From assembly GCF_021130785.1 (NCBI RefSeq), contig NC_060207.1:106180001-106244000 (forward strand): a stretch of DNA of 64,000 nt. Direction: 5' to 3'. The DNA comes from Homalodisca vitripennis (lineage: Eukaryota > Arthropoda > Insecta > Hemiptera > Cicadellidae). Both the position numbers and the translations under genes were made by a program. A model generated the notes under the pieces. That model saw only the letters and a program-made list of their open reading frames with translations, made no database searches and was not told the origin of the DNA. Positions 11,040 to 24,600 of the stretch are shown piece after piece (position 1 is the stretch's first letter; the number at the start of each line of letters is the position of its first letter).

Positions 11040-12860
11040 TGAGTACTTCCTATCTCATTCTTGTTAATATTGCCGTCCTTTTCTCGTTCAAGTAGCTTCT
11101 CTAGATCTTATTCCTGAATAAGTTGAAAAGTTAATACTGAGAAAGACATCTCGTAATATAAATAAATGGCATTCTTTAATTAAAGGTTTACCAGAAGAAA
11201 TTACAGTTACAGTTGTCATTACACAATCTTACGTTCCAATGCTTTCCAGTTCAACAGCTTTACTTTTCTCACACATAATTTTCATAAAAATTAAAGTAAC
11301 AGATTAGCCTGAAAGTCATTTCAATTAGGAAATTACTACCGCCGAATTTCAGCAGTAAGTCAGCATTCATTCTTATTTTTCGGCAGTCAGTGTCATGTGC
11401 AACATCTACGTGTTTCCTGTTCACACGGCGTCAAAACAATGAACATTTACATTCTTAAAATATTTCATGCTCGATGTAATAATTGGTAGGTGTTCTGAAA
11501 CACCCTGTATAATAGACTAGTTGAGAATTGTGGTTGGTGTTAACTCCACGGTGGCGTTGACATGTGTAGTTTACTCGTACTCTGAGTGAAGTACTGTCTA
11601 AGCTTTCACAACTAAAAGGAAATCACTCACTCTTTATCCAACGCTTTGTAACAATAAACTAATAATAATTCGGTCTCAAATTAAAGTTTTTTGTTAAATC
11701 AATTAAGTGCTTAGTATTTTTTCATAAAACTTTTTCGCAAACTTTTTGTTTTTGTCACAATTATTTGAAAATATTTTTAAAAAACAACATTTTGAAGATT
11801 TCAAGGTGTTATATGAATGACGGTACACGACAATGTGGTGAGGTAATAAAGAAATCCGTGTTATAAGGATAAACAATGTAATGTATTCATGTATGGTTAA
11901 AATCAACATTGCTAATGAGGATGTTACACTTCCCCCATCTTCACCCCTCCCTTCAATCTCCCCAACATCCCCCGCCATGCCTTGCACATTCCCCAATTAT
12001 CTGCCAGTATCTTCACACTTGGCGAATTGTTTTGTTCTTTTTCTCTCAATTTCCATGTGGCCCAACAATAGTGAATATACTCAAACTGTGAATTCAGTGG
12101 TGCAAGGACAACCAAAATTGTCATAACAGGCTGCAATGATAATATAATGTAGTAAATGAACACATAATATAATGAGTTTAAAGGAACTGTCAATTTTTAA
12201 TATATTTTTAATGCGGGTAATATTGGTTAAATAAGAACTCAGCTACAGTACTAGTTTATAGTATTCATCACAATAAGTACTGTAATTACATGACATTTTT
12301 TAAACACAATTAGTGTTTTATAACACGCTTTTTCTAAATAAACAGCTCTCATCGAATTCCCGTACAGACTCAAAAAGTTTTGTTACGTTAAATGTACTGT
12401 AGATTTGTTCAATAGTGTTAGTTCAATTTGTTCAAAACTAATTTATTACATGTACATAATCACGTGTTTTTCAAAGCCTACCTAATTTTTACATCAAATA
12501 TTCTATTATTACCTTCCTAAGTAACTAAAACGGTATTCAATAATAAACAACATAATATATTTATTTATTTATTTACGTAATCGTTGTCATGAATATGGTA
12601 CTAATAATTGATAATTTAAGTTTTTATGAGAGGCAGTAAAGGTGAAACGATGGTTATTGAAGGTAAAGACAAAATCAAACAGATTCTGTGGTCAGAGCCG
12701 CATCCTCACCTCACACCGCAGGACCGACCTGGCTTACGTTGCGTTTGTCTTACTTTGAAACCAAATCTGACTAACCATATACACTATAGCAAACACAATT
12801 AACTTATAAGTGGGAAAAGTTCTATATAGTGAAGAATTATATTTATGAGATTATTACGGG
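11040..12860. other. AT-rich intron sequence with a pyrimidine-rich tract
   Basis: A C/T-rich stretch runs from about 11930 to 12000. TGTTCTGAAACACCCTGTAT at 11491-11510 is the reverse complement of the ACAGGGTGTT-type terminus often seen at insect repeat ends, and a second instance occurs at 46874. (TTTA)n near 12560. No gene. Confidence 0.4.
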
Positions 12861-12864
12861 AAAA

Positions 12865-13495
12865 TTAGTAGAGTTGACATGCTACAAGACCAGATATTTA
12901 TGAATGCTGTTACATCACAAAACAAACAGACAAACTATTTTAGAAAATGAACGCAATCTGCGGAGAAATAAACGGATAAATAATAGAAGGTCAATAAAGT
13001 TAACCAACTACCAGATATTGACCTATAAATTCTATTATATAACAGAAGAAACTAGCAACGTTCATTAGACTCAGTAAGACGAAGAATGTATGGTGAATAA
13101 TAGTGGTTGGCAGGTACCAGACCAGTAACCCCTAAATTCCACTACATGTTAATACAAACTTGCAATGTTCTTTAGTAACAGCAGGACGAGCAATGTATGT
13201 ATTGGGGACTAACAAAGGTTAATACAATTGTGAAGTACCTGACTAGTAACTTCTAAATTCTACTACATTATAGTACAAACTTACAGTATTTTTAGTAACA
13301 GCGGTACGATCAATTCATTGTATGTGGGACTACAGGAAGATCAATAAAGTTGACAAGTACGAAACCAGTAACTTTTTACCACATGCATAAATTAGAAAAA
13401 ACTTGCAATGTTTTTTAGTATCAGCAGGATGAAGAATGTATGGTGGACTAGGGGTAGATCAATACAGTTGACAAGCTACCAGATCAGAGACTCGT
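12865..13495 (+). repeat. Diverged tandem repeat, unit about 120 bp
   Basis: The phrase [G/A]CTACNAGANCAG or GTACCAGACCAGTAAC returns at about 12881, 13007, 13114, 13235, 13357 and 13475, with other shared words between (ACAAACTTGCAATGTT, TTTAGTAACAGCAGGACGA, GATCAATAAAGTTGACAAG). About five units, clearly diverged, so an old array. Confidence 0.75.
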
Positions 13496-13499
13496 GATT

Positions 13500-15540
13500 A
13501 TTGGATTTCAACCCTTTATATATCTTCTCTCTTCACTTTCTTTGCTTTCAGTTATGCGAGTTTCTTTGTGTTTGTTTTATACTGTACAATAATTCTTTTA
13601 TTTAAGCTTTTTTGCTATTGTTTTATTAGATTAGATTTTTTTAATTTTTATATTGAATTGGACGTATTAAAGTTTCATATTAATACTGTATATTGATATA
13701 GTTCTGAGTACTCACGAATCATATTTTTGTAAAATAAGAATTCCTATAGGTTTGCAATCTGTGAAAGAAAATACTGTTCTTTTTATTTCGCTATATCTGG
13801 TAAAATACGTTACTTGTTAGTTGTAACCTTTTAAGTATTTTTATTTTGAATATATTTGTGCACCGTTACTATTCATAAAATCAGTCAAATTCTTGTGATG
13901 TAAATAACAGGTATTCCTGTATACTCTTCATCACAGATGTTGCTGGATGATTGTTTTCTTTGTGTTTGTTTGAACCTTTACACTCAAATACCTTATATAC
14001 CTCGATATCTCACCATTATTTCGTAATAAGATCATTATTAAAAATGAACGGTTAATATATGCAGCTAAAAATATGTATATTGCTAATTTGAGAATGGCTG
14101 TGAGTTATTTAAACTATACACCAGTACAACAAACTCCTTTAAGGAACATCTGCGCTGCACAGTTTTTGGTATTTTGCTGAAAATATATTAGCACATTTAC
14201 GGTGGTAACAAGTTGTTTTAAGACATTTGCCATTGTTTAGTGTCAAAAATTGGTAACATGTTTCGAGTTTTGAATCTGATGTATTGGATCTTAACATTTT
14301 ACTATCGGTCACTGATCAAATCATCAGCGGATTCTTATTGTGTGCAGATCTTTTGTGACCTATATTGTTGAGTTCAGCTGATAGTGCATGTTTTATAGGT
14401 AGGGATCATGGACTTGACATAAAGTACGCTCTGCGATCTCTACATCAACAACGTTTTGCCATGATTTCTTTAAGTTAAACTAGACTTTAGTTCAGTGTTA
14501 TGTTACTTATGTATCTTAGGAAGATTTCAGATTAAACATCTTGAAACTTATTTGTACGGTTCTACTGAAAAATGGAAATATCCGAATAGATCCTATTATC
14601 TTCACAATCCATCCGTTTTTAAAGACGAACTATTAACAAAAATCGATATGATGATTGTGTACGATCATTAATAAAATTATTCATAACGGTATTTTAAAAG
14701 TTTCATATAGGTAGCTCACCAGTATATATACTTCAATGTAATGAAACATTCCAGTGAGCTCAACTGCCAGGAAAGGAGACATAACAGTATCATTAAAAGA
14801 GGTATAAACCATTGACTAAACTACAAACTCCGCAAAGTAATCGTTTAAAGAAACTTGAAGATTTCAGGCAAAATTGGTTAAAGAATACGACCTCACGTGG
14901 GAACCTGACTAGTGTATTATATATTAAGGTAGTAGAACTAAATGTTAAAATTTCATTTGAAACGTTTTGTGGAAGTTCTGTGATATATTTTCAGATACAT
15001 AAATAACTCGTTACCAAAGGCTTTACACACGTTTTTCTCTATAGAGTAAGAAGGCACGACATAGGCATTTCTTTTTTAAATATCACAATTAACACTTCTG
15101 AAAATAAGTGATGGTTATTGAAAAATACTACAATCTCCTGATCCCCTTCAAAATAAAAAGACTTTAAGTTTAAAGAGTAACGTTTTGTAGCCCTGAAATC
15201 GTAGAGTGAAGTAGTTTTTATAAGTACAAAATAAAACCATAAATTTCTCTAGAACTTTCAATAATATTTGAGTGAATATCTACTACGATTTCAGCAACTA
15301 CTGAATTATTTAGACCATTTTAATGAAATGAGTGATGTACATGAGCTCTATGATGTTTTGAATCGTAATTTAATATATTTATGGTCCGATAATATTTTAG
15401 TATCCATGGGCAAGAAGTTCAAAATTATAGCAGACAACCCTGTTGTAACGATATATGTAATTTATATATAATACAATCGTCAGACTTAAAAAACAGCATA
15501 CTTTATAAGATATCTATAATGCTGTAATATAGTGTTTTAG
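13500..15540. other. AT-rich intron sequence
   Basis: No feature supported. Short open frames at 14812 and 15268 have AT-driven composition. Confidence 0.45.
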
Positions 15541-15542
15541 TG

Positions 15543-15950
15543 TGATGCCCCGATTAATAAAATATATACATACGTGGGCATAAAAAACCTGTTTTAGTCA
15601 ATAAGCATCTGGCTGGTTCATTAGTTACATTTTCCCCGGTCTAAGGAATTTTTTGGAGACGTAGAAACGTTTGCATTGTTGCCCCGATCAAGATAGTTTT
15701 TATACATACTTTAGGCCAGAAAAGTCTCCTTTAGTCAAAGAAAATTTACTTTCTTTCATAATAATCTACTTCAGATCTCAAGTATTTCCGGTGCAATAGT
15801 AGCGTTTGTCATAGGATATACTGGGTATACACATTATACTTATACGCTTATTTAAAAAGTCAACTTCAGTCAAAAAGACTACTTCCGGCCATTTTAAATC
15901 TACTTCCGGTCTAATGTATTTCTAATGCCAGTAATCTGTATACCGGTGAG
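15543..15950 (+). repeat. Diverged tandem repeat, unit about 130 bp
   Basis: GCCCCGAT(T/C)AA begins units at about 15546 and 15680, each followed by TATACATAC, a GGCATAAAAAACC or GGCCAGAAAAGTC word and TTTAGTCAA. A third, more decayed unit begins near 15806 and runs to ACTTCAGTCAAAAAGACTAC. ACTTCCGGTC recurs at the end. Confidence 0.5.
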
Positions 15951-15959
15951 TTCCTAATC

Positions 15960-17195
15960 TGTAACATGTGTGCCAAATCCGTTATAGGAAAGCAGAAAGT
16001 TAGAAAACAAAAATATAGCACTATGTAGGGGTTGTGACTTGTACCGTATGACGATAACACATGGGGGTGGTGACTTCTGAGGTCGTAGTAATAAATACTA
16101 GAAATACAAAGTTTACTTTATAAGTTCAGTTTAATTTACGAAAACTTAAAAGCACCACTTTAGATGGTAAAGGAAAAGTTATGTAATGCCACGTTGTTGC
16201 CAATTAAGAATATAATAACTAAAAAGTATATCTTCTAGGTGGCCTAAAATATCCAATGTTCTATTGAATTATGCGTACGACGTTTTACTTTACAAAACAA
16301 TAATAATTTCACTTCCCTTCGCAATAGGTGGACTCACAACCCGGGTGTCGGCGTCTTGGCACGAGACATTGAAGCTGTAGTCTAAGAACGGTTATTTCTA
16401 GAAGAGGATGTAAGACGTTGGGAAGTGGTAGCCATCTATTCAAACAACACGTGAGATACATCAGCTACGTAAACTCGCCTAAAACAAATTCGCGACGGTA
16501 TTAGGCCATTTAATGATATAAATTTACTATTTATAAACAACGTGCTCGTCGCCATAAGGACGACGCCACAACCTTTATCTAATCTCAATCAAGCAAATAA
16601 AAAGATCTTCAAGGGTAAGTTACTTTACTATTCACATCTTTTACTTTACGTTACATTCATTTTATACGTTTTGGCATCAAAGGGCTAATTTAATAATACG
16701 AAAAGATAAATTTTACTTACGGACAAAGCGGCGCGAGGTCTGATCGGTTACGTAGTTGGGCTGCAACAAAGGGTTAGAAGAAAAAATTCATACGCGTGCC
16801 AATTGGTAGTTTACTCTCTCCGCCCAATAATTTAGTTCCGGAACATTGGATGTAAAATAATATTATATTATACTGGCTGATTAGGTTGCGAATTTACATT
16901 GTATGAAATTTAATTAACTAATTTACGGTACACAGACTTTATTTCAGCCTCTATGTGTAGAGTTGCACTTCATGAAAAATATTTGCACTGTCTGTTGAGG
17001 TTTTTAGGCTGAGTGTATTTCAGACTTTATCTTTCTATAATATAGTGGAGTTTTAAAACGAAAAGTGTGTATAGGTTACAATCCTTTTTAAACCCATAAG
17101 AGTTGTTAAAACAACTATTTGTTATTCATACACAAATACTTTTGTTTTTTTATGCAAGTGGTGTGTATGAAATATGTATATGTCAAATTTAATAT
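15960..17195. other. AT-rich intron sequence with a possible dead coding segment
   Basis: 16320-16620 is less AT-rich and shows RWTHNPGVGVLARDIEAVV then, after stops, IRPFNDINLLFINNVLVAIR in one frame. No family recognised; at least three in-frame stops. Confidence 0.3.
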
Positions 17196-17200
17196 ATTCT

Positions 17201-17560
17201 AGGGCAGCGAGAAGTTGAGAGAAAATATAGTTTTTTTCTAAGGGTTATGCAACCCTATTTTAGATCCTGTGTGGTCGTTTGGTCTTTATGAAAAATACTG
17301 TTTTTAAAATTTCATTTATGTACGCCATCAGGAAGTTGATTAACAGAAATATAGTTTTGCTAGGGGTTGTAACTCTATTAAACCTCTTTTTTGAGTAATA
17401 GATCTTTTTGGAAATATTTTTTTCAATTTTATTTGTAAGTCATAGGACACAGTTTTGAAATTTTAAAAATTATAATACTTTTTATTTTAGGAGTTTGCGA
17501 CCTCCCGTTTCAAGAAGATTGAACCCGTTTGTTGACCTTCATGAAGATTCTTTTAAATTG
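17201..17560 (+). repeat. Diverged tandem repeat, unit about 117 bp
   Basis: Three units starting near 17204, 17325 and 17437 share AGAAGTTGA or GGAAGTTGA, AAATATAGTTTT, CTAGGGGTTGTAAC and a TCTTTTTGGAAATA-like word. Strongly diverged; later sequence to about 17700 may hold another unit. Confidence 0.5.
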
Positions 17561-17564
17561 TTCT

Positions 17565-20500
17565 GGAGCATATGACACAATTAGTGTCTAATTTGATCTT
17601 TTTAGGAAAATCCTTAGAAGATCGATAAATTTCAACCCCTATAGACACTTGAACTTGAAAATGCTTTAGTTTTTTATTTCAGTCCTGAGTTTGTATGTTG
17701 CAAATTTTAACTTTCTTTTTCGGAAAATTGGAGAATTAGTGATGAGTGTATGAGGGCTTTGTCTTTTATACGTAGAGATAATCCAATCTAGAGAATTAAA
17801 AAACTTTTAACAATAATTATTTTTACTTTATTAACATTCTGGATTGGTTAGTGACTAACGAGAGAAATTTTCCTCAAATTCATTATCCCTCTTTTAATGA
17901 CGTGTTAATTTTGTATTGCAGAAAAACATCGCATTTTCAATGTGGAATAATATTTTGTTATTGTTTACGAATCACCGTATACAAAATGATTTTTAAACTG
18001 TAGGAAATGCTGAGAGATATGTTGAAATGCATTTGCAAATTTGGATTTCAACCTCATACAGTGACAGTTTCTAATGCAAGTATTGGGTCCTGAACTTTGT
18101 GTATATATTCTATAAGACTATATACTATGATTTTAAAGTTTGATTTGGTACTGGACAGAAATATTCACTATATGAAGAAAGGACAAATGTCGGATTTTAG
18201 GTCATCCGATTGACGGCTCCATAACACTTGATCTAAGTGGCCGTAGTCTTTAATTAACCGACTTGTTGAAGCGTATCAGACCATTGATAGATACACATAA
18301 ACTATTAGCTTTTTAAAATACTAGTGGAGTCTACATTGAACTGTTAAAAATTTTAATCAAAAAGACGAAATTAATAAAAACCACTTCTGGATCTGACTGA
18401 ATAAAGAGTATGACTATCTAAAAGTGCAAGGTGTGGTTGAATGATATGACTGAACTAAATGTCCCTGTATATTTACAGTAGTAGTAGTATTAAGTATTGG
18501 ATAAACCACACTTCATTTCTCAGTTGAAGTAAAAACTAATAGTCTGTTCTTATTCATTACAATATTGTAAACATGCTTATGTTTCAATACTCTGATTCGA
18601 TTAAGGCGTAATGTTATCGTATTCTTTATTATTTATTTGTGTTAAGAACGGCAAATCAAACATAGTCTACCTTTAACAGCCTACTCCATAGTATTTTTGG
18701 CTATAAAGTGTCTCTGAAATTTTGCATATAAGGTACGATGTTTTAGGCAAATTAATTACCATGTAACGCTACACCAGAATTATGTGATATGTAATTTCAC
18801 GTGTAATTTCTTCCGTCAATCGTCGAACCCTGATATAGCAAGTTCATAAATATGAAATTTCAAATTTAAATAATTTTATTATTACCTACTAATAACAATA
18901 TAGTTAATCAGGTATACAAAAAAAAACTGTACTTGCCTGTCGTTATTATTATTCGACCAGTAGCGCAATATTCCACGATAAGCTCCCCTTAGCTGGGTCT
19001 CGGTTACTGAACTTTGCGCATTAAACTCTGTACGTCGCTTCCAAGTGTTGTATTTCAGACAACTTCGTGAATTTCATACATAACTAAGAACCGTATAAGT
19101 TCCAGAACCTCTCTGGTATTGTTCGTTATCATCTACTGTATACGTGCATATTTCTACCCTATATTAAATATCTACAGAAAAGATTGTATCAAAAATTACT
19201 TAAAAGAGGATTTTTAAACGTTCAATCACTTTTATACCATGTGTACGAGTTATTTATATAAGAAATTGACCTAAAGTTATTTATATAAGATTTAAACCTG
19301 AAATTCTACTCTAGACAAATCTCTCAAAGAATATTTCCAAATTCAATGTTATTAATTTTGGTTTATAAGAGTGGATATATTCCATTTAATGAAAAATGAT
19401 TGAATCCGCAACATTTATATAAATTAAACTGGTCTTACATTCAAAAAGTAGTATATTTTGTCTTATCGTTTCCAGACACGGTCTAGGAGATTAAAATGGA
19501 TTGAGGTAGATAATAAATTACTAGGGAGCAGAAAGTTCCCTGCACCAGTGTTACCATGACCAACACTGAAAACCAGATCAGATGAAATGGAACAAAGTAG
19601 ACCTTTTTGATATGGAGCAAAATGCCACCTTTAGTGGCATATCTTGTCAGGTATGTAAATTATTGAATTCCTTTGAGATGGTGGAGACTGATAATGGTCG
19701 GATAACAGCCGTGTTTTGAACAAAGCAACACCTTTAGAGTGAAACATGTATTGAACTAGATAGCTTAAGTGTTTTCTTGACAGCTAGTTATATAATAAGT
19801 GTGTAAAACTTCTAAGAGTAGTTGCAATCAGAGTGATATATGTAAATAGATACATGCTAACTAAAGAGTTAATATCCATCAAGAACAAATTATATCTAAT
19901 AGGTCTGTGGACTAGAGACATTGTGATAAATAATTAGGCCCAACACTTTTTACAAACCTCATCTAAAGAGTAGAATACCAATACTTATGGTTGTCATGGG
20001 AATATGTGAAAGAACGGAAGAGTTAAAGGATCTCTTGGCAAGATGTCTGGATTGTTACCGTTTTAAGATTTTGGGAATTCAGTAACAAATACGTAAGAAT
20101 AATTGTAGCTTCTAACTTTATCCTAATCCCTGCGACTTATTTCCATGCTTGCTATGAATGAATCTGAACCCCAAATCAGAGAGCTCACCACAAGCACAAT
20201 TTGGATAAACCTTTAGATAAATCAGGAAAGGGCACATATCAGATTTCAATACTGTAGAAATAAGACCTCGATATTCTATCGCAAGAGAGAACAGGTATCA
20301 CTCTACTTCTAATGTGGATATTAAACCAGGAAGAAGCAGAGTATCTGGTTGAGGAGGATGTGTCTTCTGTCAAGGCAGTAGTTCAGTCTCCTTGGATGGA
20401 GGGGGGTAGCAATCTTGCAACCCCTTCCAGTTAAATCTGGATTAGTATTATTGGAAGACGTGTCTTACTTTGTCATAGAAACAGCCAACTGTATTGTATT

Positions 20501-21170
20501 GCAGTTGTATTTCATTAAAACAATCGAAATAAACTCAAATGTTTTATTCAGTACAATATTAATTTTAATTATATTTATTTATGTTTATAATTATAATTTC
20601 TAATTTCTTACCATTAAGTATTAGATAATGTCACCTAATCATTTTTATGTAAATTTCAAAAACATACTGTTAGTTAATTGTCACAACATCAAGTTGCGAG
20701 AGGGATTTAAGAAAAAAGGAGCTGTAAAGGAGCTCTGAAGTCAATATAAAATTGTGAATAATTTACGAAACAGAATGGCACTTTTTATGTATGTTATTCT
20801 AAGTTTGTTTTTTTTTAAATATGGTAAATAGAGTACCGGTAAGTAGTGAATTAAATATTTTATTATAATTCGCTTAATTATGTAAGAACATGGCATATTA
20901 TATTTTTTTATTATGAACTGTTAAGACATATTTAATATACTTTTGTGAATTAAACCTTTTTAGCCAACTTTTGAAAAGATGAGTTTTTACAGTTTAACCT
21001 GTTTCTGTTAGTTTTTATGTGTATCTACCGATATTTTTTACGAAACTACTGAACCGAGTTTGATGGATATATTGGAAACGAAAGAGGGGTGCCCCCAAGG
21101 AATCCCACATTAAGTCTATTTTAAGGATTGAATAAGTATCTAGTCGGGAAATCATTTTGGAATTATTAGA
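17565..21170. other. AT-rich intron sequence
   Basis: 19480-20440 is somewhat less AT-rich and may be an old transposon, but I found no protein motif, terminal repeat or RNA box in it. Confidence 0.4.
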
Positions 21171-21181
21171 TATAAAACTAT

Positions 21182-21616
21182 ATGGTGAAATCTGATAAAG
21201 TACATTTAGCATATGCCGTTTTTGAAACTACATCTTACCTCAGAAATGCCATCAAACATATTTTTCACGTTTGGTTTCAGAATGACGTGAATACAAAAGG
21301 AAATAATGCAAAATCCGTCCTCGAATCAGAACTCAATCTAATTCGTCCGGATGGACGCAATCTAATTAAGATTGCGGAGATTAAAATATTTTAAATCACT
21401 TTAAGTGACCTCAGAACTGTTGTGGGAAGCTTCGTAGTGAACATCAGAGCTGAAGAAAAAACGTTCCTGTGGCGCAAGGAGACGGAATTAGATGCTAGGA
21501 TGGAATTTTTTCCAATAACCATAAAGCTACTTCACAGATGCTATGGAATATATTTTTTCATGGTAGCGGTTATAAAGTCACCCTTCTGGAGGCAATATAA
21601 AAAATCGTTTATTTGA
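21182..21616 (+). pseudogene. Possible broken open frame
   Basis: One reading frame is open from ATG 21182 to TGA 21614-21616 except for a single TAA at 21392-21394, about 143 sense codons in all. It contains AKSVLESELNLIRPDGRNLI before the stop and EEKTFLWRKETELDARMEFF after it. No domain is recognised. A frame of this length with one stop is unusual for the local AT content, so it may be a dead gene or transposon segment, or chance. Confidence 0.25.
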
Positions 21617-21619
21617 AAT

Positions 21620-24600
21620 TTGTTTTGGGCGATAAAAGGATTGTGAAGAAAATATAAATTCTTCCGGGAATTTTCCATTGTTCAGGAAAAAATCAGTAAG
21701 ACTACTTTTCGAGATCTGTAATATAATCTTTTCCTCAGGTGAATAACTAACCTAATACATAAATATAATTTATGTTAAAATAAATAAATCATACCAAGCC
21801 ATACAAGCATAAGTCTGGAATCACAACAACCATGTTTTGTGTCAACTCCATGCACACTAACTCTAAAACATGCACTTAATAAAAGCAAAACACAAAACTA
21901 ATTATTAAGACTGAACTACAGAATACAGGTCACAATAGCTCTGCACTCACCGAAAAATCACATAAACGTTCTGATATGTTTCTACTTATATCAGGATACG
22001 TCGAGGAGACCTTTGAAAAATGAAAAGGAAAAAAGAGTGGCAATATATTTTCTAGGTATTACCATCATTCACCTCAAGGATGTCAAAAAGTATTTAGCTT
22101 GAGACGATTTGTGGTGTTGGCTGACGTGTTTTGTTGTGTGATTGTGAGGGAAATTGGGAAAATTCTAGCTAGAGTAACGAAAAAGGATAGAACACAGAGA
22201 TTGTGAACTAATTCATTAAAATTCCAGCATTTAACGTTGCTAGGGGATGTTTTGTTGTTCATATTCTGTTTGTGGACCGATTAGTTTCCAAATAAGAATT
22301 TAATATCACGGATTACGATTCAGTACAGTAATGCAAGTTAAGAATATAAGTTCCTTAATATTTTAGGATAGCATCTCAGTTAGTTTTCGTAATTATTGAT
22401 ATATTTCATAGAGCAGAGGGACAGTTTATGAAGTGCAAAGGTTACGATTTCTCTAAATTACCGCAAACCTCAGACATGGTATGGGATTTTATTCACTTTG
22501 TCACAGTTTTAACTACTAACTTATTGGAGACTCTGTTGCCCTTTTCATGGAATAACAGTATGGAGTAAGTAGAGAAAACTACAAAAAAGGTGAAGCTCTA
22601 CAGTACTACTACTAACTAATAATAATAATATTAGTGGTTTCAAAGGATGTGCCTCGACGAAATATTTACCCAACTAAGAAATATCACGTTATGTAACACA
22701 ATGGCATATCTGCTATAATAGTTACTATTTATTAGGTTCCAGCCCTTATGTATCTTTTATCTGCTTTCAAAATTACAGGAGACGATAAACAATATTACCT
22801 ACTGAAAATAAAAAATAATACAGTTTTTTTATTAATTAATTAATTAATTTCAAAACCAAGAAACTAAAAAAAGTAAAAGAACTACAATAATTTTTAGTGG
22901 AAATGCCAAATTTTAAGTACACTAAAAATTAGTGTCATATGAAAGTATTTAAAGAAACTTGAAGACATAAAGAGGTTACAAATATAAACTTAAAGTGCAA
23001 AAAATGCTATCATTGAATTTCTTCGCTGGCAAGGCAGATTTAATATCTGTAATTATGATTCATACTTTCGTAAAAGGTTCAACCTATTATTTAAAATACA
23101 AAGATGTAGTATAACGGTGAATTTATTTGTACGTTTACAACAAAACGGCTAATCCAGTGTACCTCTCGATATTCAACTATAGAACTCGTTATTGCTGTGA
23201 TGTGGAGTACTAAACCACGTGAGTGTTTCCTTTTGTTGCCTATAAACATTTAGAGGAACTGCGATAATTGGGATATGTCTATGTAGTACAGTTTTAAAAT
23301 TAATTGTATAATACATGTGTTTCTTAAAATTTGGCGCTTGCCTTCAAAAATTTTGTCGTGTTAGACTAACTGAACTTTCATTTTTTCATATTAAATTATG
23401 TTTACTTTGTCGTTCCTCGGTTTTTGAAGTTGATTTTTTACTAATTTAAATACTGAATTAGGATTTATTCCCAGAAACTGTGTAATTGCTTTTTACAATA
23501 AAAAACCTAATTAAAAAAACCACTTAACGAAGATGTAATGCATATGCTATTTATATTCGTTTAGTTACGAAAATAATGAAAATTGTCTTAGAAAAGTGGG
23601 CAGATTATGTGTAAAACGTATTTTGGGGAGCGATTAACACTACAAATTTGTTATTATGTTATTACACGAGAAACATATTGCACTAAACTTTAACGTGCCT
23701 AGAAAAGGGGGATTTGTTTTTTAACTAATGATGGCAAAATTTTTCCTAAAGATTCTTTATAAAAACGAAATGAGTGTAACATTGAATTTGAGACACTACC
23801 TGCCGCACTCATGGAGGTTATCATCTGGGTGAACTTTGACCAATAGATGACCGTTAGCACGTATCATGGAGTTCTCACATGGGTTTACTGACAAGCTGTT
23901 ACAATTAGAAATCAGAAGGTGTGTAGACTGTGTCCGGAATAGATGGTACAGTGTGTAACATTCTTTGCTATCCAAAGTTTGGCGAACATCTATCTTTTAG
24001 TAGAATAGTTATCAAAATCAGATATTTTACTGCCTTCAAATAATCTTGAATTGTTCTCTCTTTTGCATTACTATAATTCTGTTGAATACTAAACAACGGA
24101 ATATTTTTTTCATCTTTTCTATCTAATAGTTATGTTATATTAATATTTATATGATTTCGTTACAACGTATGTCATTTTCATCATGTTCAGTACAGTGTCC
24201 AAGTACTCAAACCTACAGTGATACCAGAGTTTTCCTTTCACATCTCAAATTTATGTGGAGAACAAAGAAAAAGGTTTCAACAATAATCAGAAGATCACAA
24301 AAGATGCTGATTAATGTCTAGAGTAATGAAAATTTCAACAAAGAAGAAACTAGAACGAGTTTATTATTTAGCTTCATTTTCATCAGTAGTCTTTATCTCT
24401 TTCTGGGTTGAATGCGTATTTACCCTTCAATATAAATGCTTCGCTTATACTGTTTCAAATATTAATACTAATTCACTTAATTATTGAACTGCATAATTAT
24501 ATTTATTCTGTGTAAACGTGTAGTGTAATAAAAGTGTCGAATTAAAGAGAAGGAGTCTGTATGGTTACGATAGTGAAATAGCCTTTTATATTAGCCTTTC

